Positions 8,859 through 17,952 of a stretch of DNA of 64,000 nucleotides are shown here, piece by piece. The stretch's first letter is position 1; each line of letters starts with the position of its first letter. Made by a program: the position numbers and the translations under genes. Source of the stretch: Syntrophotaleaceae bacterium (GTDB taxonomy: Bacteria > Desulfobacterota > Desulfuromonadia > Desulfuromonadales > Syntrophotaleaceae); the NCBI GenBank assembly GCA_041390365.1, contig JAWKQB010000001.1, positions 1,364,001 to 1,428,000 on the forward strand, written 5' to 3'. Under the pieces are notes generated by a model. The model was not told the origin of the DNA, did no database searches, and saw only the letters and a list, made by a program, of their open reading frames with translations.

Positions 8859-10120
8859 ACAACGATATACTGCTGCTCTTCACCTCTACGCGCACGGTCA
8901 TCAAGGCCGAGGAGTGCCTGCGGAACAACGGTATCGACTGCAAGGTGGTACCGGTGCCCAAGGACATCTCCTCCGAGTGCGGCATGGCCATCTCCCTGCC
9001 CGAGGCCGTAGGCAGGCGTGCTGAAACACTGCTGGCGCAAAACGGTTTGGAAGCGCGGGTTCACGCGCCTGCCGGAAGCCGCCCCCTTTTCGATCTGCTG
9101 AGCACCGTCGAACAGGGTGGCTGCTCAGCCAAACTTCCGCCGCACATCCTGTTCGATGCCATCGGCCGACTGTCGGCCAACACCGATCCCAACCTGCTGG
9201 TGGGGATCGGCACCGGCGATGACGCCGGCGTTTACCGGTTGACGGACGAAATCGCCATCATCGAAACCACCGACTTTTTCCCGCCGATCTGCTCGGACCC
9301 CTTCGATTTCGGCCAGATCGCTGCGGCCAACGCCCTCAGCGACGTCTACGCTATGGGCGGAAAAGTTTTGACCGCCATGAACCTCGTCATGTTTCCCGCC
9401 GAAGGCATACCCTTCGAAGTGCTGCACGAGATCATCCGCGGCGGTCAGGAGAAAATCAACGAGGCCGGCGGCACGCTGGTGGGCGGCCACAGCATAGCCG
9501 ACACTCCTCCCAAATACGGCCTGGCGGTGACGGGCATCGTCCATCCCCAACGCCTGATCGATAACGCCAAGGCAGAACCGGGCCAGACCCTCATTCTCAC
9601 CAAGGCGATCGGCACCGGAATTCTGGTGGCAGGCAGACGGCTGGACCAGGCAACCGACGCCGACTACGGCCGGGCACTCGATTCCATGAAACAGCTCAAC
9701 CGCATTGCCGCGGAAATCATGCAGGAGTTCGAGATTCGCGCCGCGACGGACGTTACCGGTTTCGGGCTTTTGGGGCATGCCCTCAACATTGCAAAGGCGA
9801 GCGGCATCTGCATCGAGATCGATACGGAGAAAATCCCCACTTTGCCTGGGGCCCTCGAACTTCTCGAGACCGGCTGTATCCCCGGTGCCTGTTTTCGCAA
9901 CCTGACCCATATCGAGGCTTTCACCGAATTCGCCCCTGGCCTCCCCTATTCACGCAAAATGCTTGCCCTCGACCCACAGACCTCCGGCGGCATCCTGCTT
10001 TGCGCCCCCACCGATAAAGCAGACGATATTCTGGCCGCCCTCCTGGCGCGAGGCTGCCCGGCCTCGGCCATCATTGGCAGGACGACCGTGCTGGGGACAA
10101 AACATCTGGTGGTCAAATAA
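8849..10120 (+). CDS. selD: DUF3343-SelD fusion, selenophosphate synthase (Cys form)
   Basis: A 423-residue protein. Residues about 6-75 form a DUF3343 domain (ILLLFTSTRTVIKAEECL; a Cys in SSECGMAISLP), a putative selenium or sulfur carrier. The remainder is a full SelD, which makes selenophosphate from ATP and selenide. Catalytic Cys92 and Lys95 in GGCSAKLPP correspond to E. coli Cys17/Lys20. Other conserved segments are GDDAGVYRL, VGGHSIADTPPKYGL and TDVTGFGLLGHA. The fused carrier domain may hand selenium straight to the active site. A second, Sec-containing SelD lies at 22362-23417. Confidence 0.93.
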   Translation: MPLNNDILLLFTSTRTVIKAEECLRNNGIDCKVVPVPKDISSECGMAISLPEAVGRRAETLLAQNGLEARVHAPAGSRPLFDLLSTVEQGGCSAKLPPHILFDAIGRLSANTDPNLLVGIGTGDDAGVYRLTDEIAIIETTDFFPPICSDPFDFGQIAAANALSDVYAMGGKVLTAMNLVMFPAEGIPFEVLHEIIRGGQEKINEAGGTLVGGHSIADTPPKYGLAVTGIVHPQRLIDNAKAEPGQTLILTKAIGTGILVAGRRLDQATDADYGRALDSMKQLNRIAAEIMQEFEIRAATDVTGFGLLGHALNIAKASGICIEIDTEKIPTLPGALELLETGCIPGACFRNLTHIEAFTEFAPGLPYSRKMLALDPQTSGGILLCAPTDKADDILAALLARGCPASAIIGRTTVLGTKHLVVK

Positions 10121-10167
10121 AGAGGCGCAAAGCTCGACCCCGATACCGATTCTCATACAGGTGAAAC

Positions 10168-11178
10168 ATGGAAATACTGGACCTTCGCGGCGTCGCCTGC
10201 CCGATGAATTTCATAAAGATCAAGCTGGCTCTGGAAATGCTCGATGACGGGGAGACGGTGGAAATCCTGCTGGATGACGGCGAACCGGTCAAAAACGTTC
10301 CCCAAAGCCTGAAGGCCGAAGGTCATCGGCTGCTGGGCCTGAATAGGAAGGACGACCATTACGTCCTGACCGTGGAAAACAATCCCCGCCCCGAAGCTGG
10401 CGAAGGATCAATCCGGAACTACAACTCGACGAAAATCACCAGGGAGGGCGCAGAGCCGGCCACGGATCCGGTCATGGTGGAAGAAACCGTGGACCTGATC
10501 GTCAACGGTACCAGACTGGCATCCATAGTCACCACCCCCGATCTTCACCGGGAGTTGGCGGTCGGATACCTGGTCACGGAAGGTGCCGTAAAGAACGGAC
10601 AAGGTATTCAGAGCATCGAGGAAAAGGCAAATTGTGTGCTCCTGGAGATCCGCTCCTTCGAGCATTTCGACCACTGGCATGAATTAAGGTCTTCCGGCTG
10701 GGAAATAAACTGGGACAGACCGGACGAGGACGTGACCGTCCCCCTCCAGCAGACATTCCGCATCGAGGTCCTTCTGGACAGCATGCGACACCTCTACGAC
10801 GTAACCCAGGACAAAACCGGCGGCGCACACACCGCAAGCCTGGTTGCGGCAGACGGCACGCTCAAGTACAAGGCCGTTGACATCGGACGCCACAACGCCA
10901 TTGACAAGGTGGTGGGAATGGCGGTCCTCAATGGCGATGACCTCTCCCAAATGTTCCTGGTCTCCTCGGGTCGGCAGCCGGCCGGCATGGTCATGAAGGC
11001 CGCCCGGGCAGGACTCCCTCTCATCATATCCAAATCGGCACCGATCAGTTCTGGCATCGATGCCGCCCGCAGGTCCAATGTCACCCTATGCTGCTACGCA
11101 ACCTTTGAGAAAACCAAAGTTTTTTCCGTTCCGGAAAGGATATCGTTCGATTCTGTCAAAGATTCCTTTGAGTCATAG
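10168..11178 (+). CDS. fdhD: TusA-FdhD fusion, formate dehydrogenase sulfurtransferase-like
   Basis: A 336-residue protein. Residues 1-72 are a TusA domain with active Cys11 (RGVACPMNF). Residues about 98-333 are FdhD, which passes sulfur from a desulfurase to the Mo/W-bisMGD cofactor of formate dehydrogenase. FdhD landmarks are TGGAHTASL (217-225), VDIGRHNAIDKVVG (237-250) and LVSSGRQPAG. Where E. coli has the sulfur-carrying TGCGVCG loop this protein has SSGWEINW (175-182), so the CxxC is absent. The TusA cysteine could take over the carrier role. Last gene of the plus-strand selenium operon. Confidence 0.9.
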   Translation: MEILDLRGVACPMNFIKIKLALEMLDDGETVEILLDDGEPVKNVPQSLKAEGHRLLGLNRKDDHYVLTVENNPRPEAGEGSIRNYNSTKITREGAEPATDPVMVEETVDLIVNGTRLASIVTTPDLHRELAVGYLVTEGAVKNGQGIQSIEEKANCVLLEIRSFEHFDHWHELRSSGWEINWDRPDEDVTVPLQQTFRIEVLLDSMRHLYDVTQDKTGGAHTASLVAADGTLKYKAVDIGRHNAIDKVVGMAVLNGDDLSQMFLVSSGRQPAGMVMKAARAGLPLIISKSAPISSGIDAARRSNVTLCCYATFEKTKVFSVPERISFDSVKDSFES

Positions 11179-11232
11179 ACGATTCTGATTTTTTACGAGA
11201 TTATGGACTTCAGTAGGATGGTGAAAAACTAT

Positions 11233-11266
11233 GAAAGGCCCAACCGATTCTCGTGTTGGGCCTTTC
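11233..11266. terminator. Bidirectional intrinsic terminator
   Basis: A perfect 12-bp stem, GAAAGGCCCAAC with GTTGGGCCTTTC, with a 10-nt loop, flanked by A-rich and T-rich ends. It lies between the convergent 3' ends of tusA-fdhD and prxU and can serve both. Confidence 0.9.
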
Positions 11267-11285
11267 GTTTTCTGGAATGTTGGAA

Positions 11286-11894
11286 TTATTCGGATTCCAT
11301 GTCGGTACTCCAGACTTCCCACACCCTTCCCACGAGATCCGGTCCCAGTTTGAGGGTCAGTTTTCCAGGTTTCCAACCCGAGGGGGTCGCTTCGGCCCCA
11401 TCGGTCGCCCTGATGAGCTGGAAGGCCTGGATCTGACGCAGCGTCTCGGCGACATTTCGGCCTACTGGAGGACTGAGGACTTCGTAGGCCTGGATAACAC
11501 CATCCGGATCGATGATGAATCTGCCGCGATTTTCAACCCCGGCCTCCTCGTCATAGGCCCCGAAAGCGGTTCCCACCTTTCCGCCTGCGTCGGAGAGCAT
11601 GGGGAAAGGAACTCCACCTTCCACCATTTTCGAAATCTCGTTGTCGTTCCACATTTTGTGAACAAAGACACTGTCGATACTCATCGTCAGCACTTCGACC
11701 CCGAGTTCCTGAAACTTTTTGTAATTAGCGGCGACCGCCGCAATTTCGGTCGCTCAGACAAAGGTGAAATCGCCTGGATACAGGCACAGAACGACCCATT
11801 TCCCGAGATAATCCGAGAGTCTGACAGCCGTGAAATCCCCTTTGTGATAAGCCGGTGCGGTAAAATCAGGGGCTTCCTTTCCAAGCCGTAGCAT
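11286..11894 (-). CDS. prxU: Selenocysteine peroxiredoxin PrxU (in-frame UGA)
   Basis: A 202-residue AhpC/TSA-type peroxidase whose peroxidatic residue is selenocysteine. The TGA at 11756-11754 is codon 47 in GDFTFV-U-ATEI, where most relatives have TFVCPTE. Homology continues after it without a frame change (SIDSVFVHKMW). Length and Sec position match Eubacterium PrxU. No cysteine follows the Sec, so it looks like a one-Sec type needing an external reductant. A strong AAGGAGG precedes the ATG at 11894. The same frame is open to a second ATG at 12014 with its own ribosome site, which would add 40 residues. Confidence 0.94.
11731..11756 (-). promoter_or_regulatory. SECIS hairpin of prxU
   Basis: Directly after the UGA, GCGACCG (11753-11747) pairs with CGGTCGC (11737-11731), a perfect 7-bp stem with a 9-nt loop. 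Bacterial SECIS elements lie immediately downstream of the UGA, as here, and recruit SelB. Confidence 0.65.
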
Positions 11895-12060
11895 ATTCAC
11901 CTCCTTTTTGGGTTCCATTGCCTGCTGGATTTCACCTTGCTGCCCAGCCGCTTCCGACGGCCCCACCAGGCCACCGGTCGGTCGGGCACATCCCACCTTG
12001 GGCTTTTTGCTCATCGCCTGCCTCCTTTCCTGTTTTTTGCCCGGGTTTGCAGCCCACCCA

Positions 12061-13380
12061 CTATTTCTCCCGTCCCTTTTCAGGAACTGCTTCAACCCAG
12101 GCGCAGCATTTTTGAACCTCGGGATCCGTTTCGGCCCCCCCGATTCCCCTCGTGATCAGCCCGATTACTCTTGAATCATTATCATAGTCGATATGGGCCG
12201 AAACAGGATTCGCCAATTCTCCCAGACCGAAAAGATTGTTCACCGGCGCCACATTGAGGACAACATTTGTCAACGTCGGGCAAAGGCGGGAGTCCAGGTG
12301 CTCGTCAAGAAACCTTGGTGGAAGGGCATAGCTGAAAAGGTCATTGGGGTCGCTGAAAGCAATGATTTTGAGTTCACCGAAAAGGCGTTCACCGGAGAGA
12401 GGCCCCGAGGATGAGCAGATTTCCTCTATTTTTCCTGTAACCTCGGGTTTGGGTCTGCCCATTTGCAAGAGGGGAAGCTGATTGGAAAGCATGAAAACGG
12501 TAAATTCCTTCTGCTTCAACGCTTCGGCGCAACCGCTCAGTCTCGGATCCGAGCGCACCATGGTGGCGAGGCGCTGCATGGTATCGATTGTAATCCGGCT
12601 CCCTAAGCTGTGAGTTATAAATACGATCCTGTCATCGATGTTCTCGAGGATATTTTCCTTTTGCGGATCACAATAGGAGCCGTCGGCAGACGGAAAGTCT
12701 TCCCATTCCCTGGTCATCATCCAGCAGAGGGACTGAGCCACGGCCAGGTGAATCAATTCATGCGAGGTCCCGTTATACATCAGGACATCAGGAATGGTGC
12801 CGTTGACGAATTCTTTCAGAAGCCGGTTAATGGTCGCGCGACGGTAAGCATACTCTTCGGAACTGTCAAACCTGAGAGTCTCCTTTTCAGATTCTACAAT
12901 GGAGTCCCAGGTGAGTTCGTAAAAGATCATATTCCGTGTGCCTGCGCTGTCGAAAAATCGACAGGCCCGAAGATTTCCGATTCTTTTATCCGGGTGAAAC
13001 GGGGATGATAGAGGCAGTTCCTTGTGATGTTCCTGGACTCTGTCGAGGGAAAGAGCCTGAGCCAGATTTTCAGCCATGCGTGCTGCATAGCCCGGGTAAT
13101 GGGAGCCCATGCCGTGAACCATGAGCACTTTCAAGTCTGGAGGTGCCTCCTTTTCCTGGTCTTCGTCCAGAAAGGTCGCCAGACCCGCGAAAGGCCGTCC
13201 CCTGACATGGCACTGCCGGCTATCTGCCGGGCTTGTCTGCTTACTCTCCAGAATGGCCTGTGTTACACCTTTTGCAACCCCGGAACAACCGCTGAGTGCG
13301 GCAGCGACGAAAAAAATCAGCAGGCTATGGAAAATAACCATTCCAATTTTTCTTTCCATAACGCCGCTTTTTTTTGACAT
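12061..13380 (-). CDS. Lipoprotein with alpha/beta-hydrolase fold, function unknown
   Basis: A 439-residue protein with a lipoprotein signal (hydrophobic stretch, then lipobox ALSGC near residue 32), so probably membrane-anchored on the periplasmic side. The fold is indicated by VLMVHGMGSHYPG (oxyanion region) and the nucleophile elbow ITHSLGSR, typical of serine esterases and lipases. The ATG at 13380 is preferred because GGAGGAG lies six bases before it, while an earlier ATG directly abuts that site. It ends 46 bases before the upstream possible start of prxU. Substrate unknown. Confidence 0.75.
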   Translation of the reverse strand: MSKKSGVMERKIGMVIFHSLLIFFVAAALSGCSGVAKGVTQAILESKQTSPADSRQCHVRGRPFAGLATFLDEDQEKEAPPDLKVLMVHGMGSHYPGYAARMAENLAQALSLDRVQEHHKELPLSSPFHPDKRIGNLRACRFFDSAGTRNMIFYELTWDSIVESEKETLRFDSSEEYAYRRATINRLLKEFVNGTIPDVLMYNGTSHELIHLAVAQSLCWMMTREWEDFPSADGSYCDPQKENILENIDDRIVFITHSLGSRITIDTMQRLATMVRSDPRLSGCAEALKQKEFTVFMLSNQLPLLQMGRPKPEVTGKIEEICSSSGPLSGERLFGELKIIAFSDPNDLFSYALPPRFLDEHLDSRLCPTLTNVVLNVAPVNNLFGLGELANPVSAHIDYDNDSRVIGLITRGIGGAETDPEVQKCCAWVEAVPEKGREK

Positions 13381-13512
13381 GTGCATCTCCTCCAAGGTCG
13401 ATTTGAATTTCATAGGTCCAAGAGGAAAGATCTAATAATAATTACTATTACTTTAAAATACACAAAGTCAAGACACCTCCTGGCTGATTTCTCATTTTTC
13501 CCTTCATTATGG

Positions 13513-13546
13513 AAAACGCCCGCCAAGGTTACCGGGCGGGCGTTTT
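13513..13546. terminator. Intrinsic terminator
   Basis: AAAACGCCCGCC pairs with GGCGGGCGTTTT (12 bp, 10-nt loop), with an A/T-rich base in both directions. It lies about 120 bases beyond the stop of the GGDEF-EAL gene and before the lipoprotein gene, so it probably ends the former transcript. Confidence 0.88.
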
Positions 13547-13664
13547 CTATCCGAAGCAGATAGCGGTCTTTTTGATTTTATTGGTGCGAAGGCGAGACTT
13601 GTGACCTATTATCAAACCACGGCATCCCATCACGGTAGTTCGAATCGCAGAAAGGTTTCCTCCA

Positions 13665-16600
13665 TTATTCCAATCCCTGATGGCCATACTCTTCAAAAAT
13701 GGTCCCGTTTAGGGAAAACTTTTCCCGAAGGTCGGGAAAAGGCAAAGGCTTGCTGAAGAGAAACCCCTGGGCCAGTTCGCACCCCTGCTCTATCAGAAAA
13801 TTCAGCTGCTGGCCGGTCTCCACTCCTTCCGCAACAGCCTGAATACCCAGATTTCTCGCCATTTGAATGATGGTGACTACCAGGCTGGCATCCTGCTGGT
13901 TATGACAGGCATGTTCCATGAAGGACCGATCGATCTTCAGTTTATCGATGCGGAAACGTTTGAGGATGCTGAGGCTTGAATACCCGGTACCGAAATCATC
14001 CAGAACGAGACCGACTCCTAAATCCTTGAGCCGGTTCATGGTCATCTCGACAGTGGTTGAATCTTCAAGAAAAATGTTTTCCGTCACTTCCAGTTCCAGC
14101 TTTTCCGATGGAAGGGAAAAATCGGCCAGGATTTTTTCGACCAGAGGGGCAAAATCCTTTTCGAACAGCTGACGGGCGGAGACGTTGACGGAGACGGGAA
14201 GAACCGGAAGTCCCATTTTGCGCAATTCCGCCATGCTCCGGCAGGCGGAATAGAGAACCCACTGACCGAGGGACACAATCAGATTGGATTCCTCGGCTAT
14301 GGGGATGAATTGCCCGGGCGGGATCATCCCCTTTTGCGGATGCCGCCAACGCACCAGGGCTTCCATGCCGGCAATGCGCTTCTCGGGGAGCTGAATGATC
14401 GGTTGAAAATACAACTCAAGCTGGTCCTCGAGCAACGCCTGGCGCAAATCTTTTTCTATGGATAAACGGTGCTGCAGGCGTCGATTGATCTCCTCTCGAT
14501 AGAACTGGACATTGTTGCGGCCGGACTCCTTGGCAAAATACATTGCGGAATCAGCATGTTCGAACAGAGTGGAAAAATTCTGGCCATCCTCGGGGAACAT
14601 TGCGATGCCCATACTTGCGGTGACGGCGTGGAGGGTGCCTTCGAGCAGGAATGGCTGCTCGAAGCAGAGCAGGATTTTCTGCATCAGAGTAGTGACCGAC
14701 CCGCTTTCCTTCAGGTTCGAAAAAAGGATGACAAATTCATCGCCGCCGATCCGGCCGACCGTGTCGCTGGCTCGAACAGCTGTCTTCAGGCGATTGGCCA
14801 CTTCACACAGCAGTTGATCACCCATGGGATGCCCGTGGCTGTCGTTGATGGCCTTAAAACCATCCAGATCGAGTACGCATAGAGCCATCCCGGTCCCGGT
14901 CCTCAAGCCATGCCTGGCTGCGTGTTCAAACCGTTCGGCAAACAGGGCTCGATTGGCCAGCCCGGTCAACTGATCATGATGGGCCAGGAAAGCGATTCTT
15001 TCCCGATCCTGCTTCTGCTCTGTGATGAAACGGGCCTGCTGAACATTCTGATAGGCGGAATAGGATAACTGGTTGGCCAGCGTAAACAGGGTTTGGGCGA
15101 TCTGTTCGAACTGGCGGAAGGGTATCACCGGGATTTCCCGGAAAGCCTCGACCACGGATTCCTTATCCACCTCCATCTTGCAGGCATTAACCCGCAGTTG
15201 GTCCTCATCGACTTCTCCGTCGTTGACCTGGCCAACGACCCAGGTGGCGATGTGGTAGCCGCCGACAAGAAGGGGAGCTCCGGCATTCCAGAGGTTCGCC
15301 GTAAAACACTTCGCAATGGTAGGCCCCTGCTGACCGGCCTGACCCAGTAAACCTCTGGACCGGTAACATTGCTCCTGGGACTTTTCCGACTGGCAGGCGA
15401 TATCCTGGCAGAACCGGCGAAAATTGCTCGGCCGGGTGACAGGCAGACCATCCGGGGTGACGATGACCGAAGCGACCCCCGTAGCGAGAGAAAAATCGTC
15501 CTGCAGGCGCTGCAAATTCCGGAGATCAAAGAGTTCTTCGAGGGTGAGGTCGGTGGCGTCCTCCAGGGGTCGGGTCAGAGCCAGGATCCGCTTTTCCAGG
15601 GCTTCCTCGAACTTTTTCTTCTCCGTTATGTCGTGAACGATGGAGTAGAGCAGTTGCCTCCCGGCCACCTTGACAGGGCCGCTGAAAACCTCAACGTCCC
15701 GGAGCGAACCGTCGGCCCTCCTGTGCTGGAAAACGAAATACCCGGCTACCAGGCTTTGCGTCCGCGAGATCTCCGCCTGCAATTCCTTTTCGCTATGGGA
15801 ATTGATGTGCTGGATGTTTTTTCGGCAGAATTCTTCCCGAGTCCAACCGTACCAGGCCTCCGCAGCCGGATTGCAATCGACCACCGCCCCTGTATCCGGA
15901 TCGATGATCAGCATGACCGCATGATTGTTCTGAAAAAGACTGCGATAACGGGACTCGCTTTCGATCAAACCTTTTTCAGCCACCTTGCGGTCATTGATGT
16001 CGATGATGATGCCTTCCAGCGCCTCAACCTCCCCCGCCTCGGAAAAAACTCCGGCCCCCTGCTCCCAGACCCAGTGCACCTCCCCGCCCCTGGTCACTAT
16101 CCGGTATTCCACCTGGAAGGCAACTTTCTTCTTCAGCGCCGCCTGCACCTCCTGCCAGACCAGGTTTCTGTCTTCGGGATGAATGATTGCGGCGTAATTC
16201 TCTTTGAGCTCTTCGGGGCCATAGCCGGTCAGAGCCTCGCTGCCGCTGAGAAATTCCATGGCCCAGTCGGGTCCGTTTTTGGAACGGTAAGCCATGCCGG
16301 GCAGGTTTCCTATGAGACTGGAGAGTTTTCGCTCACTCTCCCGCAAAGCCTCTTCGGCCCGCTTCTTGTCGGTAATGTCGAGGGCGGTAAAAGTAACACC
16401 TTGTGAAAGATCGGCCGGGTTCAAAGGAGTCGAGCTCAGCAGGATCTCCCGAATGCTTCCATCCTTCATTTGCCAGCGGGTTTCCACCATCCCGGTCCCC
16501 CGTGCTTTGATCTGGGAATATTTATCACTGCCCACCCTTTCAAAATCCTCGCTGGTCGGATACAACATCCGCGCGGACCTGCCGACCAGTTCTTCCATTT

Positions 16601-17765
16601 GATACCCGGTCATTTCGCAGATCCGCTGGTTGACCTCAAGCAGAACCCTGTCAACCACGACTCCGATTCCTATCGGAGCCACCCTGAAAATGCTCTTGAT
16701 CCGCTCTTCGCTCCTGCGAAGAACCTCTTCAGCCCGCTTGCGATCGGTGATCTCGAGATGAGTTCCGGCCATCCGCCGGGGCTGGCCGTCTTCGGTCCAA
16801 ACCGTCACCTTCCCGCGATCCAGCACCCAGATCCATCGGCCGCCCTTGTGCCGCATGCGGAATTCACATTCATAATAATCGGTCTCTCCGCGGAAGTGAC
16901 GTTGCAGGGCCTCGTCGACTCGAATGCGATCGTCGGGATGGAGCAATTTTTCGAAAGTATTAAAACTGACAGGGGAAATTTCGTCCAGGGTATATCCGGC
17001 CATCTCGGCCCAACGCTCGTTGAAGATTGTTTCGCCGGTAGTCACGTCCCATTCCCAGGTGCCGACCCCGGTCCCCCAAACGACACTGGCCAGGCGTTCC
17101 CGTTCTTCCTGGAGTTGCAGATGATGCAAAAACTCCCTGGTGCAGTCGCGAAAAACCAGAACAGTGCCGATGGCCGCACCGGAGACATCCCGAATTGGAG
17201 CGCAGCTGTCGTGAATGTGAACCTCCCTGCCGCTTCGCGCGACAAGCAAGGTCCGTTCACCCAGATCGACGGTGCCGTCTTCTTGCAGGGCCCGCTCAAC
17301 AGGGCTGGCCAAGGGGGAGCGTGTCTGGAAATCAACGATGCTGAAAACCTTTTCAATGGGGAGACCTACCGCCTCCCGGCTGCTCCAGCCGGTCAGGACC
17401 TCGGCAACCCGGTTGAGGCTGACGATACGCCCGGCGGCATCGGTACTGATGACACCGTCTCCGATGGAAGCGAGGGTCGCTGAAAGCCGCTCTTCGCTCT
17501 GCCGCAGGATTTGTTCGACCTTCTGCTGGGCTTTCAATGCAAGCCGGACCAGGAAAAAAAGGAGGATGGCCGTAACGAGTATGAAAAGCCATCCCTTCCA
17601 GGTCTGCAGATGGGCCAGCTCATCGGGGTTTGTGGCAAAAAGAAGGATGATCTGATCGGAAAAGAGGATCCAGATGAAGCCGAAAAGGGCATAAATACCA
17701 GCAACCCTGAAGGCTTTTATTCTTATTGTGCGGTTAGGATCAGAAACTTCAACCTCTGGCCCCAT
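13665..17765 (-). CDS. Membrane-anchored multi-PAS/PocR/GGDEF/EAL c-di-GMP protein
   Basis: About 1366 residues. Two N-terminal membrane helices (about 20-90) precede at least five PAS or PAC repeats (such as RRMAGTHLEITDRKRAEE). Next is a PocR-type ligand-binding domain (LQDDFSLATGVASVIV; RFCQDIACQSEKSQEQCYRS). Then come a GGDEF domain with intact RIGGDEFVILF and an EAL domain with intact EALVRWRHP and DDFGTGYSSL. Both the synthase and phosphodiesterase signatures look active, so it may set c-di-GMP in either direction. A GTG at 17777 is an alternative start; the ATG at 17765 has GGAG at good spacing. Ligand unknown. Confidence 0.93.
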   Translation of the reverse strand: MGPEVEVSDPNRTIRIKAFRVAGIYALFGFIWILFSDQIILLFATNPDELAHLQTWKGWLFILVTAILLFFLVRLALKAQQKVEQILRQSEERLSATLASIGDGVISTDAAGRIVSLNRVAEVLTGWSSREAVGLPIEKVFSIVDFQTRSPLASPVERALQEDGTVDLGERTLLVARSGREVHIHDSCAPIRDVSGAAIGTVLVFRDCTREFLHHLQLQEERERLASVVWGTGVGTWEWDVTTGETIFNERWAEMAGYTLDEISPVSFNTFEKLLHPDDRIRVDEALQRHFRGETDYYECEFRMRHKGGRWIWVLDRGKVTVWTEDGQPRRMAGTHLEITDRKRAEEVLRRSEERIKSIFRVAPIGIGVVVDRVLLEVNQRICEMTGYQMEELVGRSARMLYPTSEDFERVGSDKYSQIKARGTGMVETRWQMKDGSIREILLSSTPLNPADLSQGVTFTALDITDKKRAEEALRESERKLSSLIGNLPGMAYRSKNGPDWAMEFLSGSEALTGYGPEELKENYAAIIHPEDRNLVWQEVQAALKKKVAFQVEYRIVTRGGEVHWVWEQGAGVFSEAGEVEALEGIIIDINDRKVAEKGLIESESRYRSLFQNNHAVMLIIDPDTGAVVDCNPAAEAWYGWTREEFCRKNIQHINSHSEKELQAEISRTQSLVAGYFVFQHRRADGSLRDVEVFSGPVKVAGRQLLYSIVHDITEKKKFEEALEKRILALTRPLEDATDLTLEELFDLRNLQRLQDDFSLATGVASVIVTPDGLPVTRPSNFRRFCQDIACQSEKSQEQCYRSRGLLGQAGQQGPTIAKCFTANLWNAGAPLLVGGYHIATWVVGQVNDGEVDEDQLRVNACKMEVDKESVVEAFREIPVIPFRQFEQIAQTLFTLANQLSYSAYQNVQQARFITEQKQDRERIAFLAHHDQLTGLANRALFAERFEHAARHGLRTGTGMALCVLDLDGFKAINDSHGHPMGDQLLCEVANRLKTAVRASDTVGRIGGDEFVILFSNLKESGSVTTLMQKILLCFEQPFLLEGTLHAVTASMGIAMFPEDGQNFSTLFEHADSAMYFAKESGRNNVQFYREEINRRLQHRLSIEKDLRQALLEDQLELYFQPIIQLPEKRIAGMEALVRWRHPQKGMIPPGQFIPIAEESNLIVSLGQWVLYSACRSMAELRKMGLPVLPVSVNVSARQLFEKDFAPLVEKILADFSLPSEKLELEVTENIFLEDSTTVEMTMNRLKDLGVGLVLDDFGTGYSSLSILKRFRIDKLKIDRSFMEHACHNQQDASLVVTIIQMARNLGIQAVAEGVETGQQLNFLIEQGCELAQGFLFSKPLPFPDLREKFSLNGTIFEEYGHQGLE

Positions 17766-17885
17766 GCATATCTCCACCGTGTTGCGACTTCAATGCCGCG
17801 TCTTAGCGAAACCAACTGAAATGTGCAGCAGGAAATTTAACCCGACAGCCAGCAGAGGTCAAAGGATTTCGGGCAGGCAAAACCG

Positions 17886-17931
17886 GGAGTCGCATCCGCT
17901 CGGATGAAAAGGAAAAGTCGGATGCGACTCC
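17886..17931. terminator. Terminator-like hairpin after modA
   Basis: GGAGTCGCATCCG pairs perfectly with CGGATGCGACTCC (13 bp, 20-nt loop). An extra AAACC/GGTTT extends the stem past a bulge. It lies just beyond the modA stop and before the GGDEF-EAL gene. There is no strong U-run, so it could also be a processing hairpin. Confidence 0.65.
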
Positions 17932-17952
17932 GGTTTGCCGCTAAACGTACTA

